A DNA stretch of 32,441 nt from an uncultured Burkholderiales bacterium (GTDB lineage: Bacteria; Pseudomonadota; Gammaproteobacteria; Burkholderiales; Burkholderiaceae_C), in the NCBI GenBank assembly GCA_903896615.1, contig CAITYM010000049.1:1-32441 (forward strand), in the 5' to 3' direction. A program made the translations under genes and the position numbers. The notes under the pieces were generated by a model that searched no databases, was not told the DNA's origin, and worked only from the letters and a program-made list of their open reading frames with translations. This document shows, one piece after another, positions 1 to 8,409 of this stretch (positions are counted from its first letter, which is position 1; each line of letters starts with the position of its first letter).

Positions 1-1
1 A

Positions 2-298
2 GCCAAGAAAGCTCCGGCAAAAAAAGCGGCTCCCAAAAAAGTAATTGCTAAAAAGCCAGCGGCAAAGAAAAAAGCGGTGGTTAAAAAGGCTGCAGCTGCT
101 CACAAACCAGCAAGTGCATCACATGCACCTACCCATCACGCTGGGGACCATCACGCGCACCATGAACCCGAGCACCACGCTCCAGCTCATCACGCGCCGA
201 CTCACCAAGTCACAACGCATGTCAGCCACCACCCAGGTGCACAGACCACGCTGAATCCACAAGCGGCTTGGCCATTCCCAATCGCTAGCAAGCCCTAA
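2..298 (+). CDS. Histone H1-like DNA-binding protein, 3' part, with His-rich tail
   Basis: This is the C-terminal 98 residues of a gene entering from the left edge; the reading frame is open from base 2 to the TAA at 296-298. The first ~35 residues are Lys/Ala/Pro repeats (KKA, AKK, PAAKKK), typical of bacterial histone H1-like proteins (HctA/AlgP type) that bind DNA through a disordered basic tail. The next ~45 residues switch abruptly to a His-rich stretch with 16 histidines, many as HH pairs separated by Ala, Pro, Thr or Glu, ending in a short hydrophobic tail (AAWPFPIA). Family knowledge suggests nucleoid binding; metal binding by the His-rich part is inference. The ATG at 77 is internal and not a believable start. 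A strong terminator follows about 50 bp downstream. Confidence 0.75.
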   Translation, partial: AKKAPAKKAAPKKVIAKKPAAKKKAVVKKAAAAHKPASASHAPTHHAGDHHAHHEPEHHAPAHHAPTHQVTTHVSHHPGAQTTLNPQAAWPFPIASKP

Positions 299-344
299 AT
301 TAGCTTCCCCCTTTGGGAAACTAGTCTAGTCTCACTAGCACGCC

Positions 345-376
345 AACCCGACCGCTGCAAAGCGTCGGGTTTTTTG
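345..376 (+). terminator. Rho-independent terminator of the H1-like gene
   Basis: The arms ACCCGA (346-351) and TCGGGT (365-370) enclose a second stem, CGCT (353-356) with AGCG (361-364), closed by a GCAA tetraloop and with one bulged C at 352. A run of seven T follows (370-376). It lies 47 bp after the H1-like stop codon. Only the plus-strand side has a T tract, so it mainly serves that gene rather than the convergent kinase gene. Confidence 0.85.
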
Positions 377-386
377 TTGCGTGTTT

Positions 387-1283
387 TTAGTGGGCTAATT
401 TTTCAAGCGTATAGTTTTGTGGTCCACGACTTGCTATCTTGATAGAACCTACTTTATTGCCTAAATCTGCACATTTCTCAAGCGACCAACCCTGCTCCAA
501 CCCATAAAGGAGTGCACCGCGCCAAGCATCACCACAACCGGTTGGGTCAACGATCTGAGCGGCTTTAACGGGTGGCACCCAAGTTTTCTCCCCCGCCTGC
601 CAAACCTCACAACCCTCACCCCCTAAAGTAACAATAAGGCCTTGGACTTGTTTTGATATTTCAGCAAAATCCCAACCCGTTCTCTCACTGAGCATTTTGC
701 CCTCGTAATCGTTCACCGTCACCCAAGTTGACTGACCAATCATCTTAGAGAGCTCTACGCCGTCAAACATCGGTAGACCCTGTCCCGGATCAAACACAAA
801 AGGAATGCCTGCATGCGCAAGTTGATCAGCATGTTCAAGCATGGCACTGCGTCCGTCTGGGGAGACGATAGCGAGTTTGATATCTGAACGCTTTTCGACC
901 TTCGTGTTGTGCGCAAAGCTCATCGCTCCTGGATGAAAAGCAGTAATTTGGTTGTTATCTTTATCAGTCATGATCATGGCCTGAGCGGTCATGGAGTTAT
1001 CGACAGTTTTAACAAACTCAAGGGAGATACCAAGTTCTTTTAAGCGCGCCAAATAATCTGCTGCATCTGTCCCAAGTGTTGCCATGGGCAAAGGGGTGCC
1101 GCCAAGGATCTTTAAGGCATAGGCGATATTTCCTGCACACCCCCCAAAATCTCTCCTTAATTGAGGTACCAAAAAAGAGACATTCAAAATATGGAGTTGA
1201 TCGGGGAGGATTTGTTCTGCAAACCGCCCCTCAAAACTCATAATGGTGTCAAAGGCTAAGGAGCCACAAATAAGTGCTGACAT
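387..1283 (-). CDS. PfkB-family sugar/nucleoside kinase (adenosine kinase-like)
   Basis: The 298-residue protein has the ribokinase/PfkB fold signatures. The N-terminal glycine motif GGCAGN is at residues 47-52, and the C-terminal anion-hole motif appears as DPTGCGD, with the likely catalytic base Asp252. The family consensus is GAGD, so Cys replaces Ala at 250; this is a mild change. The family transfers phosphate from ATP to a sugar or nucleoside hydroxyl. Burkholderiales relatives are often annotated as adenosine kinase or simply carbohydrate kinase, and the substrate cannot be read from the sequence. The ATG at 1283 has an AGGA Shine-Dalgarno about 10 nt upstream. It follows the DUF3426 gene with a 131-bp gap, so it may have its own promoter, and it converges on the H1-like gene. 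Confidence 0.8.
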   Translation of the reverse strand: MSALICGSLAFDTIMSFEGRFAEQILPDQLHILNVSFLVPQLRRDFGGCAGNIAYALKILGGTPLPMATLGTDAADYLARLKELGISLEFVKTVDNSMTAQAMIMTDKDNNQITAFHPGAMSFAHNTKVEKRSDIKLAIVSPDGRSAMLEHADQLAHAGIPFVFDPGQGLPMFDGVELSKMIGQSTWVTVNDYEGKMLSERTGWDFAEISKQVQGLIVTLGGEGCEVWQAGEKTWVPPVKAAQIVDPTGCGDAWRGALLYGLEQGWSLEKCADLGNKVGSIKIASRGPQNYTLEKLAH

Positions 1284-1414
1284 GTTTTATATTCCTGTGG
1301 TTGGTTTATTGATTGAGTTGATTGTTTTTAAATTGCTTGCGTTAAATTTATTATTTCAACTGTTGTTGCGCTAGATTATCTCAGAGGCGTCTTTGCAGGT
1401 GCAGTAGAAAAAAT

Positions 1415-2497
1415 TTAAGGATAAAAGAAATCAAGGTGATATCCAACGATGTGGGGTGCGATTTGCTCATCAACTTTAATATTAAACGAGATGATTAAAT
1501 CTTTGTCAGGTGCAATAGCTTGTTGGAGCTCTAGTTCCTTGGTTGAGAAAACCTTCCTCACCAGTACACCCTCATCCCCTCCCAAGAGCGCCAACTCAAG
1601 CCAAGGCGTTTTAACTGCATAGTCTTGATGGTTTTTAAGTCTCAATTTGACTTTGTAGGTCTCCCCAGTAAGTAACTTAAAGCTACTTGACTCTATCTTC
1701 AAACTCTGCGGCTCCATGGGCCAACCAAGCTCTGTACCTAATTCGTTACAAACGCTTTGCAAGAAAAGATGCGACTGAGCACTAAGCGCCCCAATGACCT
1801 CTTTGTTTGCCCATACGATTTGACCAACTGCAATGAGCATTAAAAAGCTCACGGATAAAGCAAGGGTCCATGAAGTTTTTCGCCCCTGCCCCGCCCCCAA
1901 ACTTCGCTCACCCGTTTGCGCCGTAGATTGACGCACTTCAGCCACTCCGCTAGACCCATCAATGCGGGGTTGCTCAGACTGTAGTGAGGGCGCAGCTTGC
2001 TTGGCCCTCAAGCTCTCAAAGGACTGTAGGCCACTAAACTCCTGCATCTCAAGACTAAGGGACTTCATCTTTTGAAGCCCAAAAGTTAAATCAAAATGCC
2101 GACGATCGGGGCTTGACGAGGTATCTGCGTACTCACCGCTCTCACCGCTCTCATCGTCTAAAGTGTCGTGTAGCGCTTTTAGATCAGAATGCAACTCTTC
2201 GATCTTGGTTGTCATCTTTGGCTTGGCTGTTGATTGCAGTGCGCGGGCGCGCTCACCCTCAGACGCACCTGCGCCTTGTTGCTGCTTATTTGAGTTGCCA
2301 GTAACAGCGTGTCCTCTCCCCTTGAATCCCCCGCGGTCTAACGCATGCTCCCCGTCGCGTTCAAAGAGATGCTTATCTGCCTCAAACAACATGGCACATT
2401 TGCCGCACCTTACCCATCCCTGAGCAAGTCTTAGTTGTGCAGTTTCAAAGGCAAATGCAGTTTCACACTGAGGACAGCGAGTAATGAGTTGCATCAT
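1415..2497 (-). CDS. MJ0042-type zinc-ribbon / DUF3426 membrane protein
   Basis: The 360-residue protein has an N-terminal zinc ribbon with two CxxC pairs (CPQC at 8-11 and CGKC at 31-34). A long low-complexity, polar linker follows, then one transmembrane helix around residues 210-230 (LALSVSFLMLIAVGQIVW). The C-terminal ~120 residues match the DUF3426 domain, which probably lies in the periplasm. The function is unknown. In many Burkholderiales this gene directly follows prmA, as here (85-bp gap), and may be co-transcribed with accB-accC-prmA. Two adjacent ATG codons open the frame; the first is used here. The linker is rich in Ser, Gln and Glu and varies in the family. Confidence 0.8.
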   Translation of the reverse strand: MMQLITRCPQCETAFAFETAQLRLAQGWVRCGKCAMLFEADKHLFERDGEHALDRGGFKGRGHAVTGNSNKQQQGAGASEGERARALQSTAKPKMTTKIEELHSDLKALHDTLDDESGESGEYADTSSSPDRRHFDLTFGLQKMKSLSLEMQEFSGLQSFESLRAKQAAPSLQSEQPRIDGSSGVAEVRQSTAQTGERSLGAGQGRKTSWTLALSVSFLMLIAVGQIVWANKEVIGALSAQSHLFLQSVCNELGTELGWPMEPQSLKIESSSFKLLTGETYKVKLRLKNHQDYAVKTPWLELALLGGDEGVLVRKVFSTKELELQQAIAPDKDLIISFNIKVDEQIAPHIVGYHLDFFYP

Positions 2498-2582
2498 GAG
2501 CGGACGAAAGAATTTAAATTCACTTCAGTTTTAGTGCACAAAGGTACGGTCAAAGAAAAGGGCAGCGCCGGGGGTGCAATAT

Positions 2583-3482
2583 TTATTTAGGACTTTGCGC
2601 ACTCATCAAAATCCAGCCGTCCAAGGCGTCAACCACGCTGAGTTTGCAATAGGGCGAGTAGGCTTGAATCAACTCCTGTGCTTGTCGCTCTAAAATACCT
2701 GCTAGCACAAGTGATGCTCCAGGCTTCATGTGCCCAGCAAGTAGGGGCGCCAACACTTTGAGGGGTGAGGCCAATATGTTTGCAAGCACGGTGTCATAAA
2801 CCCCAACTGCTGCATCAGGTAAACCCGCTTGAATGAGCTCACCCAATTGATTAGCTCGAGCGTTCTCAACGGTTGAGCTAACTGCTGCGCTGTCAATATC
2901 CACCGCATCCACGACACTTGCACCGTAAAGTGCTGCACCCATTGCCAAAATGCCTGAGCCGCATCCGTAATCGAGCACACGCTTGTTGAGTGGGGGGTGC
3001 TTAGCAATCCACCTCAAACACATCTTTGTGGTTGGGTGTGTGCCAGTTCCAAACGCAAGTCCAGGATCTAAGCGTAGCACTTTGCTCGCACCCCTTGGTA
3101 GCTCATGCCAAGTCGGCACAATCCAAAACTCAGGTGTAATTTCAACCGGATCAAATTGAGACTGAGTCAAACGGACCCAGTCCTGTTCAGGTACAGCTCG
3201 CACCTTAGAGACGCTCAAATGCTCGGCCAAGTCGCTTTGCTCAATTAACCAATTACCCACCTCCATTGCGCTTTGTTCATCTTCAAATAGGGCAATAACG
3301 ATAGAGCGTGTCCAGCCGAGTTGCTCGGGCGGGGGCATACCAGGCTCCCCGTATTGGGCGCGCTCTTGGTCTGTTAGGGCATCCGCATCTTCAACACTGA
3401 CGCTTAAGGCACCTATCTCCATGAGCGAATCGCTCAAGAGTTCCACAACCTCTTGGGTCACTTGAAGGCAGAGCTCAAACAT
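2583..3482 (-). CDS. prmA: Ribosomal protein L11 methyltransferase
   Basis: PrmA trimethylates ribosomal protein L11 with S-adenosylmethionine in the cytoplasm. The 299-residue length matches the family. The N-terminal L11-recognition domain covers about residues 1-90. The characteristic LDPGLAFGTGTHPTT region is at 138-152, and SAM motif I is DYGCGSG at 171-177. It starts 3 nt after the accC stop, so translation with accC is probably coupled. The accC-prmA adjacency is common in Burkholderiales. No key residue looks missing. Confidence 0.95.
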   Translation of the reverse strand: MFELCLQVTQEVVELLSDSLMEIGALSVSVEDADALTDQERAQYGEPGMPPPEQLGWTRSIVIALFEDEQSAMEVGNWLIEQSDLAEHLSVSKVRAVPEQDWVRLTQSQFDPVEITPEFWIVPTWHELPRGASKVLRLDPGLAFGTGTHPTTKMCLRWIAKHPPLNKRVLDYGCGSGILAMGAALYGASVVDAVDIDSAAVSSTVENARANQLGELIQAGLPDAAVGVYDTVLANILASPLKVLAPLLAGHMKPGASLVLAGILERQAQELIQAYSPYCKLSVVDALDGWILMSAQSPK

Positions 3483-3485
3483 AGA

Positions 3486-4835
3486 TTAACGCTTATGGTT
3501 AGAGAGCCACTCTTCTAAATAATGAATGTTTGTTCCGCCCGTAATGAATTTGGCGTCACTCATAATTTCTCGGTGCAGTGCAATGTTTGTTTGAATCCCC
3601 TCAACGACTGACTCAGACAAAGCAGTTCGCATGCGGGCGAGCGCTTGCTCTCTTGTATCCCCGTACACAATGAGCTTGCCAATCATTGAGTCATAGTTTG
3701 GCGGAACAAAATAGTTGGTATAAGCGTGTGAATCAACCCTAACTCCAGGGCCACCCGCTGCATGCCACATCGTAATTCTGCCCGGTGAGGGAGTGAATTT
3801 AAAGGGGTCTTCAGCGTTGATTCTGCACTCGATCGCGTGGCCTTTGAAAACAATTTGTTTTTGCGTAAAGGGTAATTTCTCACCCGCAGCGACTTGGATC
3901 TGTGTCTTAACGATATCAATACCTGTGATGAACTCTGTCACGGGGTGTTCCACCTGCACGCGCGTGTTCATCTCAATAAAGTAGAACTCTCCGTTTTCAT
4001 ACAAAAACTCAAAAGTACCCGCCCCTCTGTAACCAATCCTCTTGCAAGCGGCCACACACCTCTCGCCCACTTTTTCAATAAGCTTTCTAGGAATTCCTGG
4101 AGCAGGCGCCTCCTCAATTACTTTTTGATGGCGCCTTTGCATCGAGCAGTCACGTTCACCCAAATAAACTGCGTTTTTAAACTGATCAGCAAGGATTTGA
4201 ATCTCGATGTGCCGTGGGTTTTGAAGAAATTTCTCCATGTAGACGGCCGGATTACCAAACGCTGCGCCCGCCTCCGCTTTTGTGGTCTGAACAGCGTGGA
4301 TGAGCGCAGCCTCTGTATTCACAACGCGCATACCTCTGCCACCACCACCGCCCGCGGCCTTGATGATGACCGGATAACCAATGCTCTTGGCGATGCGCTT
4401 CATCTCCGCTGGGTTATCGGGAAGCTCCCCGTCTGAGCCGGGTACGCAGGGAACGCCGGCTTTAATCATGGCTTGTTTAGCAGAGACCTTGTCCCCCATC
4501 ATTCGAATGGATTCGGGCGTAGGTCCTATGAATTTAAAACCACTTTTCTCAACTCGCTCAGCAAAATCGGCGTTCTCACTCAAGAATCCATATCCTGGGT
4601 GAATGGCCTCTGCATCGGTCACCTCTGCTGCGGAGATGATGGCAGGCATGTTGAGGTAACTTTGCGCTGAAGGAGCAGGACCTATACAAACCGCCTCCTC
4701 AGCAAGCTTCACATATTTAGCTTCCCGGTCCGCCTCAGAGTAAACAATCACACCCCGGACACCGAGTTCTTTACAAGCCCTTTGGATGCGAAGCGCAATT
4801 TCACCGCGATTAGCGATCAGAATTTTTTTAAACAT
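3486..4835 (-). CDS. accC: Acetyl-CoA carboxylase, biotin carboxylase subunit
   Basis: AccC carboxylates the biotin on AccB using ATP and bicarbonate, the first half-reaction of acetyl-CoA carboxylase and the entry to fatty acid synthesis. The 449-residue protein has the biotin carboxylase N-domain ([15 protein letters not shown] at 2-16), the glycine-rich ATP-grasp loop GGGGGRGM, the conserved HQKVIEEAP segment, and the catalytic stretch [14 protein letters not shown] that carries the Glu/Asn/Arg residues of the active site. It lies 20 nt after accB and 3 nt before prmA, a clear operon arrangement. Confidence 0.97.
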   Translation of the reverse strand: MFKKILIANRGEIALRIQRACKELGVRGVIVYSEADREAKYVKLAEEAVCIGPAPSAQSYLNMPAIISAAEVTDAEAIHPGYGFLSENADFAERVEKSGFKFIGPTPESIRMMGDKVSAKQAMIKAGVPCVPGSDGELPDNPAEMKRIAKSIGYPVIIKAAGGGGGRGMRVVNTEAALIHAVQTTKAEAGAAFGNPAVYMEKFLQNPRHIEIQILADQFKNAVYLGERDCSMQRRHQKVIEEAPAPGIPRKLIEKVGERCVAACKRIGYRGAGTFEFLYENGEFYFIEMNTRVQVEHPVTEFITGIDIVKTQIQVAAGEKLPFTQKQIVFKGHAIECRINAEDPFKFTPSPGRITMWHAAGGPGVRVDSHAYTNYFVPPNYDSMIGKLIVYGDTREQALARMRTALSESVVEGIQTNIALHREIMSDAKFITGGTNIHYLEEWLSNHKR

Positions 4836-4855
4836 AAAACGCGAACTGCTCTTTT

Positions 4856-5389
4856 TTACTCGATCACAAAAATGGACTGCCCGTACTCGACAGCCTGTCC
4901 GTCATTAACGAGTATTTGAGTGACTGTACCTGAGTGATCGGCTTCAATTTCATTGAGTATTTTCATGGCCTCAATAATACAAATCGTCTCACCCTGTTTG
5001 ACGACAGAGCCTACTTCAACAAAGGGTTTCCCACCCGGTGTCGAGGACCTGTAAAAAGTACCCACCATGGGGGACTTTGCCACGTGACCGGTTACAGCAC
5101 TTGCTGCTTGGGATCCAGTTGATTGACCAGGTGCGCCCGAATCAATCGCGCCACCAGATTCAGTACCTGGGGTGTTCTCAATCACGTGCGGACTTTGAGC
5201 AGCTCCACCGCCCTCATGCTGCTGATATCCAGCGTTGTTTCTGACCGGTTGTGCGGTATAAACCACCCCAGCTGAGGGGCCTTCGCTTTTAACGATGCGA
5301 ACCTTGCCCTCGGCTTCAGTTATTTCAAGTTCTGAGATATTGGACTCGGAAACCAAGTCAATCAGCGTCTTAAGCTTTCTTAAATCCAT
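4856..5389 (-). CDS. accB: Acetyl-CoA carboxylase, biotin carboxyl carrier protein
   Basis: AccB carries the biotin that moves CO2 from AccC to the carboxyltransferase. It has 177 residues: an N-terminal dimerisation segment ([20 protein letters not shown]), a Gly/Ser/Ala-rich flexible linker around residues 50-100, and a C-terminal biotinyl domain. The EAMK motif places the biotinylated lysine at residue 143, 34 residues from the C-terminus as expected. In many Burkholderiales aroQ (3-dehydroquinate dehydratase) sits between a tlpA-like gene and accB. Here that gap is only 83 bp and holds no gene. Confidence 0.96.
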   Translation of the reverse strand: MDLRKLKTLIDLVSESNISELEITEAEGKVRIVKSEGPSAGVVYTAQPVRNNAGYQQHEGGGAAQSPHVIENTPGTESGGAIDSGAPGQSTGSQAASAVTGHVAKSPMVGTFYRSSTPGGKPFVEVGSVVKQGETICIIEAMKILNEIEADHSGTVTQILVNDGQAVEYGQSIFVIE

Positions 5390-5431
5390 AACGTTTAGCT
5401 TATTTCGTGGAAGAGGTAGTATTTTCTACTA

Positions 5432-5445
5432 TTTTCTGCAGAAAA
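5432..5445. promoter_or_regulatory. 14-bp perfect palindrome upstream of accB
   Basis: TTTTCTGCAGAAAA is a perfect palindrome 43 bp upstream of the accB start, in the 83-bp gap after the tlpA-like gene. Next to it is a partial direct repeat (TATTTTCTAC / TATTTTCTGC). It could be an operator for autoregulation of accBC, or chance in an AT-rich gap. No T tract follows on the minus strand, so a terminator is unlikely. Confidence 0.25.
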
Positions 5446-5472
5446 ACCACCTTTACCTCGATTTTTAGCTTT

Positions 5473-6102
5473 TTAAAGCAATGAACTGAGCTCTTCTGCC
5501 TTTAACTTACCTATTTTTTTAAGTAAAACACGCTCATTCGCGCTCAAAATGATCGTAAATGGTAAAGCTCCAGATTTGTTCCCTAGGGTCTGACTGAGCT
5601 CAGTACCCCCTAATCCAGCCAAAACAATAGGATAGCTCACTGGGGTTTGGGTGAGAAAGGATTTCACCCGACTTGGCTGATCAATAGCTAAGCCAAGTAC
5701 TTGCCAACCGTTGGATGCATTTTCTTTATAAAAGCGATCAATTAACGGCATTTCTTCAACACACGGTGCGCACCAGGTCGCCCAAAAATTAATGATGAGT
5801 GGTTTTCCTTTGAATTGACTCCAATTAACATCCTCTCCGTTTGGATGTTGATAATTGGTTGCCCATAACTGTTGAAGCTCTTGGGGACTAGGGGAGGAGG
5901 GCGTATTCCTATACCAAGAATACAAACCGCCAGCCACCAAGCCGAGCACGGCTGCGCTGCCCAAGACTCTTCTGCGAGCAGTTGAAGCCTTATCCTGACC
6001 GGTGTCGGTGTCGATACAAGTGTCGATGCGAGTGTCGATGTGAGTATCGTTATTGCTGCGACTTAGGTCTGGGCTTTTTGTCTGTTCAGGCTTTGAATTC
6101 AT
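5473..6102 (-). CDS. TlpA/ResA-like thiol:disulfide oxidoreductase
   Basis: The 209-residue protein has a thioredoxin fold with the active-site motif WATWCAPC (Cys111 and Cys114), followed by the family's EEMPLIDRFYKE helix. A hydrophobic segment at 46-63 preceded by RRR anchors or exports it, so the domain faces the periplasm. The RRRVLG stretch also resembles a Tat signal. TlpA/ResA proteins reduce disulfides in cytochrome c maturation or other envelope proteins; the partner here is unknown. The N-terminal cytoplasmic part (about residues 21-35) comes from a 12-bp tandem repeat coding for IDT units. The gene lies 35 bp after the unknown gene and 83 bp before accB. Confidence 0.85.
   Translation of the reverse strand: MNSKPEQTKSPDLSRSNNDTHIDTRIDTCIDTDTGQDKASTARRRVLGSAAVLGLVAGGLYSWYRNTPSSPSPQELQQLWATNYQHPNGEDVNWSQFKGKPLIINFWATWCAPCVEEMPLIDRFYKENASNGWQVLGLAIDQPSRVKSFLTQTPVSYPIVLAGLGGTELSQTLGNKSGALPFTIILSANERVLLKKIGKLKAEELSSLL
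6008..6049 (-). repeat. 12-bp tandem repeat in the N-terminal coding region of the TlpA-like gene
   Basis: Three and a half units of the type GTGTCGATGYGA (plus strand; unit starts 6008, 6020, 6032 and partial 6044) encode HIDT/RIDT/CIDT on the minus strand. The period is a multiple of three, so copy-number change would keep the frame and alter only the disordered N-terminus. Confidence 0.8.
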
Positions 6103-6137
6103 AGAAGCCGATTGTAGGGGAGGCGTTCAAAATTGCC

Positions 6138-6830
6138 TTACCCACGGTCAATACCGGTCGAAGTCCCCAGGCTTTGACTCAACAACTCACTGAGCGCTTT
6201 AAGCGAACCGATGGGGGATTTGGGAAATTGAAGTGCGTGCATCAACATTTCTTGCGGGGATCTTAATTCCTGTGATTTGAGTTGAGGCTCCCTCGCCCTA
6301 GCTCCCATTGACAATGCGCCCCTTAAATCATCATGATCGTAGATCATGAGATGCACACCGACTTCCTCTTGTAACCCCTCGCAGTAAGTGCTCAGGCTTA
6401 GGGCGTCTACCTCCTCGCCCCTAAATCCACTTATAGCCCTCACCTGGAAATCGACCCCCTTATTAATGAGCTCAATTTCAGCCTCCTTAGAGTCGTCGCA
6501 AAAGAGCTGAATATGAATATCGTTTAACCGTGTCGCTGTCCCCCTCCACACCGCACCACTCAGATGGGGCCTAAAAGGCTCTAATCGTTGCATCCAAAGG
6601 AGCGCAGTCGCCCTGAGCGCAGCCAATTCCCGGGGTTGGGTGTCTGCGCAAAAAATTCGCAAATACTCGATCACCTCCTCCTCAACCAAGTCGTTAGAGG
6701 GAGCGGCGGCTTTGCCCGCGCCAAGTCCGAGCTCCTTCATAGCCCGCTTCTTGGCAGCTCCGTAGTCCAACCCCTCCTCTACGATCCAACGCGCAGCCTG
6801 TGCTGCTATTTCTTGACTAATTTCTTGCAT
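6138..6830 (-). CDS. Conserved protein of unknown function, possibly nucleotidyltransferase-like
   Basis: The 230-residue soluble protein shows no signal peptide or membrane helix. Residues 1-35 form an amphipathic helical stretch (AARWIVEEGLDYGAAKKRAMKE). A central part, GAVWRGTATRLNDIHIQLFCDD, resembles the G-[GS]-x(n)-DIDL-type core of nucleotidyltransferase-fold proteins, and an acidic D/E set follows. This fold assignment is an inference. I recall similar proteins next to mpl in other Burkholderiales, usually annotated hypothetical. It is the first gene of the minus-strand run with tlpA-like, accB and accC, and is divergent from mpl with a 118-bp shared upstream region. Confidence 0.7.
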   Translation of the reverse strand: MQEISQEIAAQAARWIVEEGLDYGAAKKRAMKELGLGAGKAAAPSNDLVEEEVIEYLRIFCADTQPRELAALRATALLWMQRLEPFRPHLSGAVWRGTATRLNDIHIQLFCDDSKEAEIELINKGVDFQVRAISGFRGEEVDALSLSTYCEGLQEEVGVHLMIYDHDDLRGALSMGARAREPQLKSQELRSPQEMLMHALQFPKSPIGSLKALSELLSQSLGTSTGIDRG

Positions 6831-6948
6831 AAGTCAATTGTGCAATGAAACCCAAGCAAACCTCAGGAGCAGGGGATTTAGACTTAAGGGAGCAGTTACC
6901 CGTTCACAGTCTAGTCCAAAAAAGTTTTAGCACCTTACAATTTGCAGT

Positions 6949-8373
6949 ATGCACATACACATACTCGGCATTTGCGGCACCTTTATGGGAGGCCTTGCAG
7001 CACTCGCTCGCCAAGCGGGACATAAAGTCACTGGTTGTGACGCCTCTGTCTACCCCCCCATGAGCGATCAACTCCAATCGCTTGGGATAGACTTAATTGA
7101 GGGCTACAGCGCAGATCAATTGAGTCTTAAGCCAGATATGTGGGTCATAGGAAACGTTGTTTCTAGAGTTCATGTGGACGCACAGACTCCTAAATTTCCA
7201 CTTATGGAGGCCCTACTAGAGCAGGGTCTGCCCTATACAAGTGGCCCTCAGTGGTTGAGCGAGCACGTCTTGCACACCCCCTCCAATCCTCACCACGTAA
7301 TAGCAGTGGCGGGAACTCACGGTAAAACCACCACCACAGCCATGCTCACATGGGTGCTCGAGTGCGCAGGGCTTGCGCCAGGCTTCTTGGTGGGCGGTGT
7401 ACCGCTTAACTTTAATATTTCTGCTCGACTTGGAACACCAGGCAAACTAAAGCGTGCGCCGTTTGTGATTGAAGCAGATGAATACGATACAGCTTTCTTT
7501 GATAAACGTAGCAAATTTGTGCACTACAAACCGCGCACTGCAATTTTGAACAATCTTGAATTTGACCACGCAGATATCTTTGAGAATCTTGCCGCAATTG
7601 AGCGCCAGTTTCACCACCTCGTGCGCACAGTTCCTAGATCAGGTGAGATTGTTGTTAACGCAGATGAAAGAAGTTTAGAGCGCGTGCTGGCTCAAGGAGT
7701 TTGGAGCGGTGTCTCTCGTTTTGGAATGAGCGAAATTGCCAATTGGCAAGCACGCGGGGAGGCCAACGAATTTGAGGTGATTCACAACTCCCGCGTAGTA
7801 GCAAATGTCAACTGGTCGCTTAGCGGCGTGCATAACCAGATGAATGCGCTTGCCAGTATCGCAGCTGCTGCACACCTAGGAGTTGACCCCGTGCAAGCGG
7901 CGAGCGCGTTGCAAAGCTTCATGAACGTCAAACGTCGTATGGAGATTAAAGGCTTTGTTGGAGGCGCTCCAGGCACAGCAACTGCCATTACGGTATATGA
8001 TGATTTCGCACACCATCCCACGGCCATTGAGACAACGCTTGAAGGACTTCGCAAAAAAGTGGGTAAGAATGCTCGCATCCTCGCGGTATTTGAGGCGCGC
8101 TCAAACACCATGAAACTTGGCTCCATGAACTCACTTCTTCCTCAAAGCCTGGCTGCAGCGGATATATCCTTTTGTCACTCCCAGGGACTTGACTGGAGCC
8201 CTGGTGAAGTGCTGACACCACTTGGCAAAAAGGCCGTAGTCACGCAAAACCTTGAGACACTGGTAAATGCAGTTGTTCAGCAAGCCAAGCCCGGGGATCA
8301 TATTTTGTGTATGAGCAACGGATCCTTCGGTGGCATACACGACAAATTACTCAAGGGCTTAGCCAAGCACTAG
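6949..8373 (+). CDS. mpl: UDP-N-acetylmuramate:L-Ala-gamma-D-Glu-meso-DAP ligase
   Basis: Mpl reattaches recycled murein tripeptide to UDP-MurNAc, saving de novo synthesis. The 474-residue length fits. The N-terminus MHIHILGICGTFMGGLA is diagnostic of Mpl rather than MurC; the Mur-ligase P-loop [10 protein letters not shown] is at 121-130, and the DEYDTAFFDKRSKF segment is characteristic. The ATG at 6949 is preceded by little Shine-Dalgarno sequence. A TACAAT box (6936-6941) ends only 7 bp before the start, so a nearly leaderless transcript is possible, though no good -35 is seen. It is monocistronic and converges on aroG. Confidence 0.95.
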   Translation: MHIHILGICGTFMGGLAALARQAGHKVTGCDASVYPPMSDQLQSLGIDLIEGYSADQLSLKPDMWVIGNVVSRVHVDAQTPKFPLMEALLEQGLPYTSGPQWLSEHVLHTPSNPHHVIAVAGTHGKTTTTAMLTWVLECAGLAPGFLVGGVPLNFNISARLGTPGKLKRAPFVIEADEYDTAFFDKRSKFVHYKPRTAILNNLEFDHADIFENLAAIERQFHHLVRTVPRSGEIVVNADERSLERVLAQGVWSGVSRFGMSEIANWQARGEANEFEVIHNSRVVANVNWSLSGVHNQMNALASIAAAAHLGVDPVQAASALQSFMNVKRRMEIKGFVGGAPGTATAITVYDDFAHHPTAIETTLEGLRKKVGKNARILAVFEARSNTMKLGSMNSLLPQSLAAADISFCHSQGLDWSPGEVLTPLGKKAVVTQNLETLVNAVVQQAKPGDHILCMSNGSFGGIHDKLLKGLAKH

Positions 8374-8409
8374 TTAAAACCTAGCCCACTGGAGTCCAAT
8401 CAATCAACA

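Noticed and set aside
249-252. Cys for Ala in the PfkB GAGD motif as a sign of inactivity (protein residues 249-252 of the kinase at 387-1283)
   Set aside because: The catalytic Asp and both glycines are kept, and small side-chain substitutions occur at this position.
3894-4436. 180-residue plus-strand frame opposite accC
   Set aside because: It is antisense to a strongly conserved gene, shows no recognisable domain and has no separate context.
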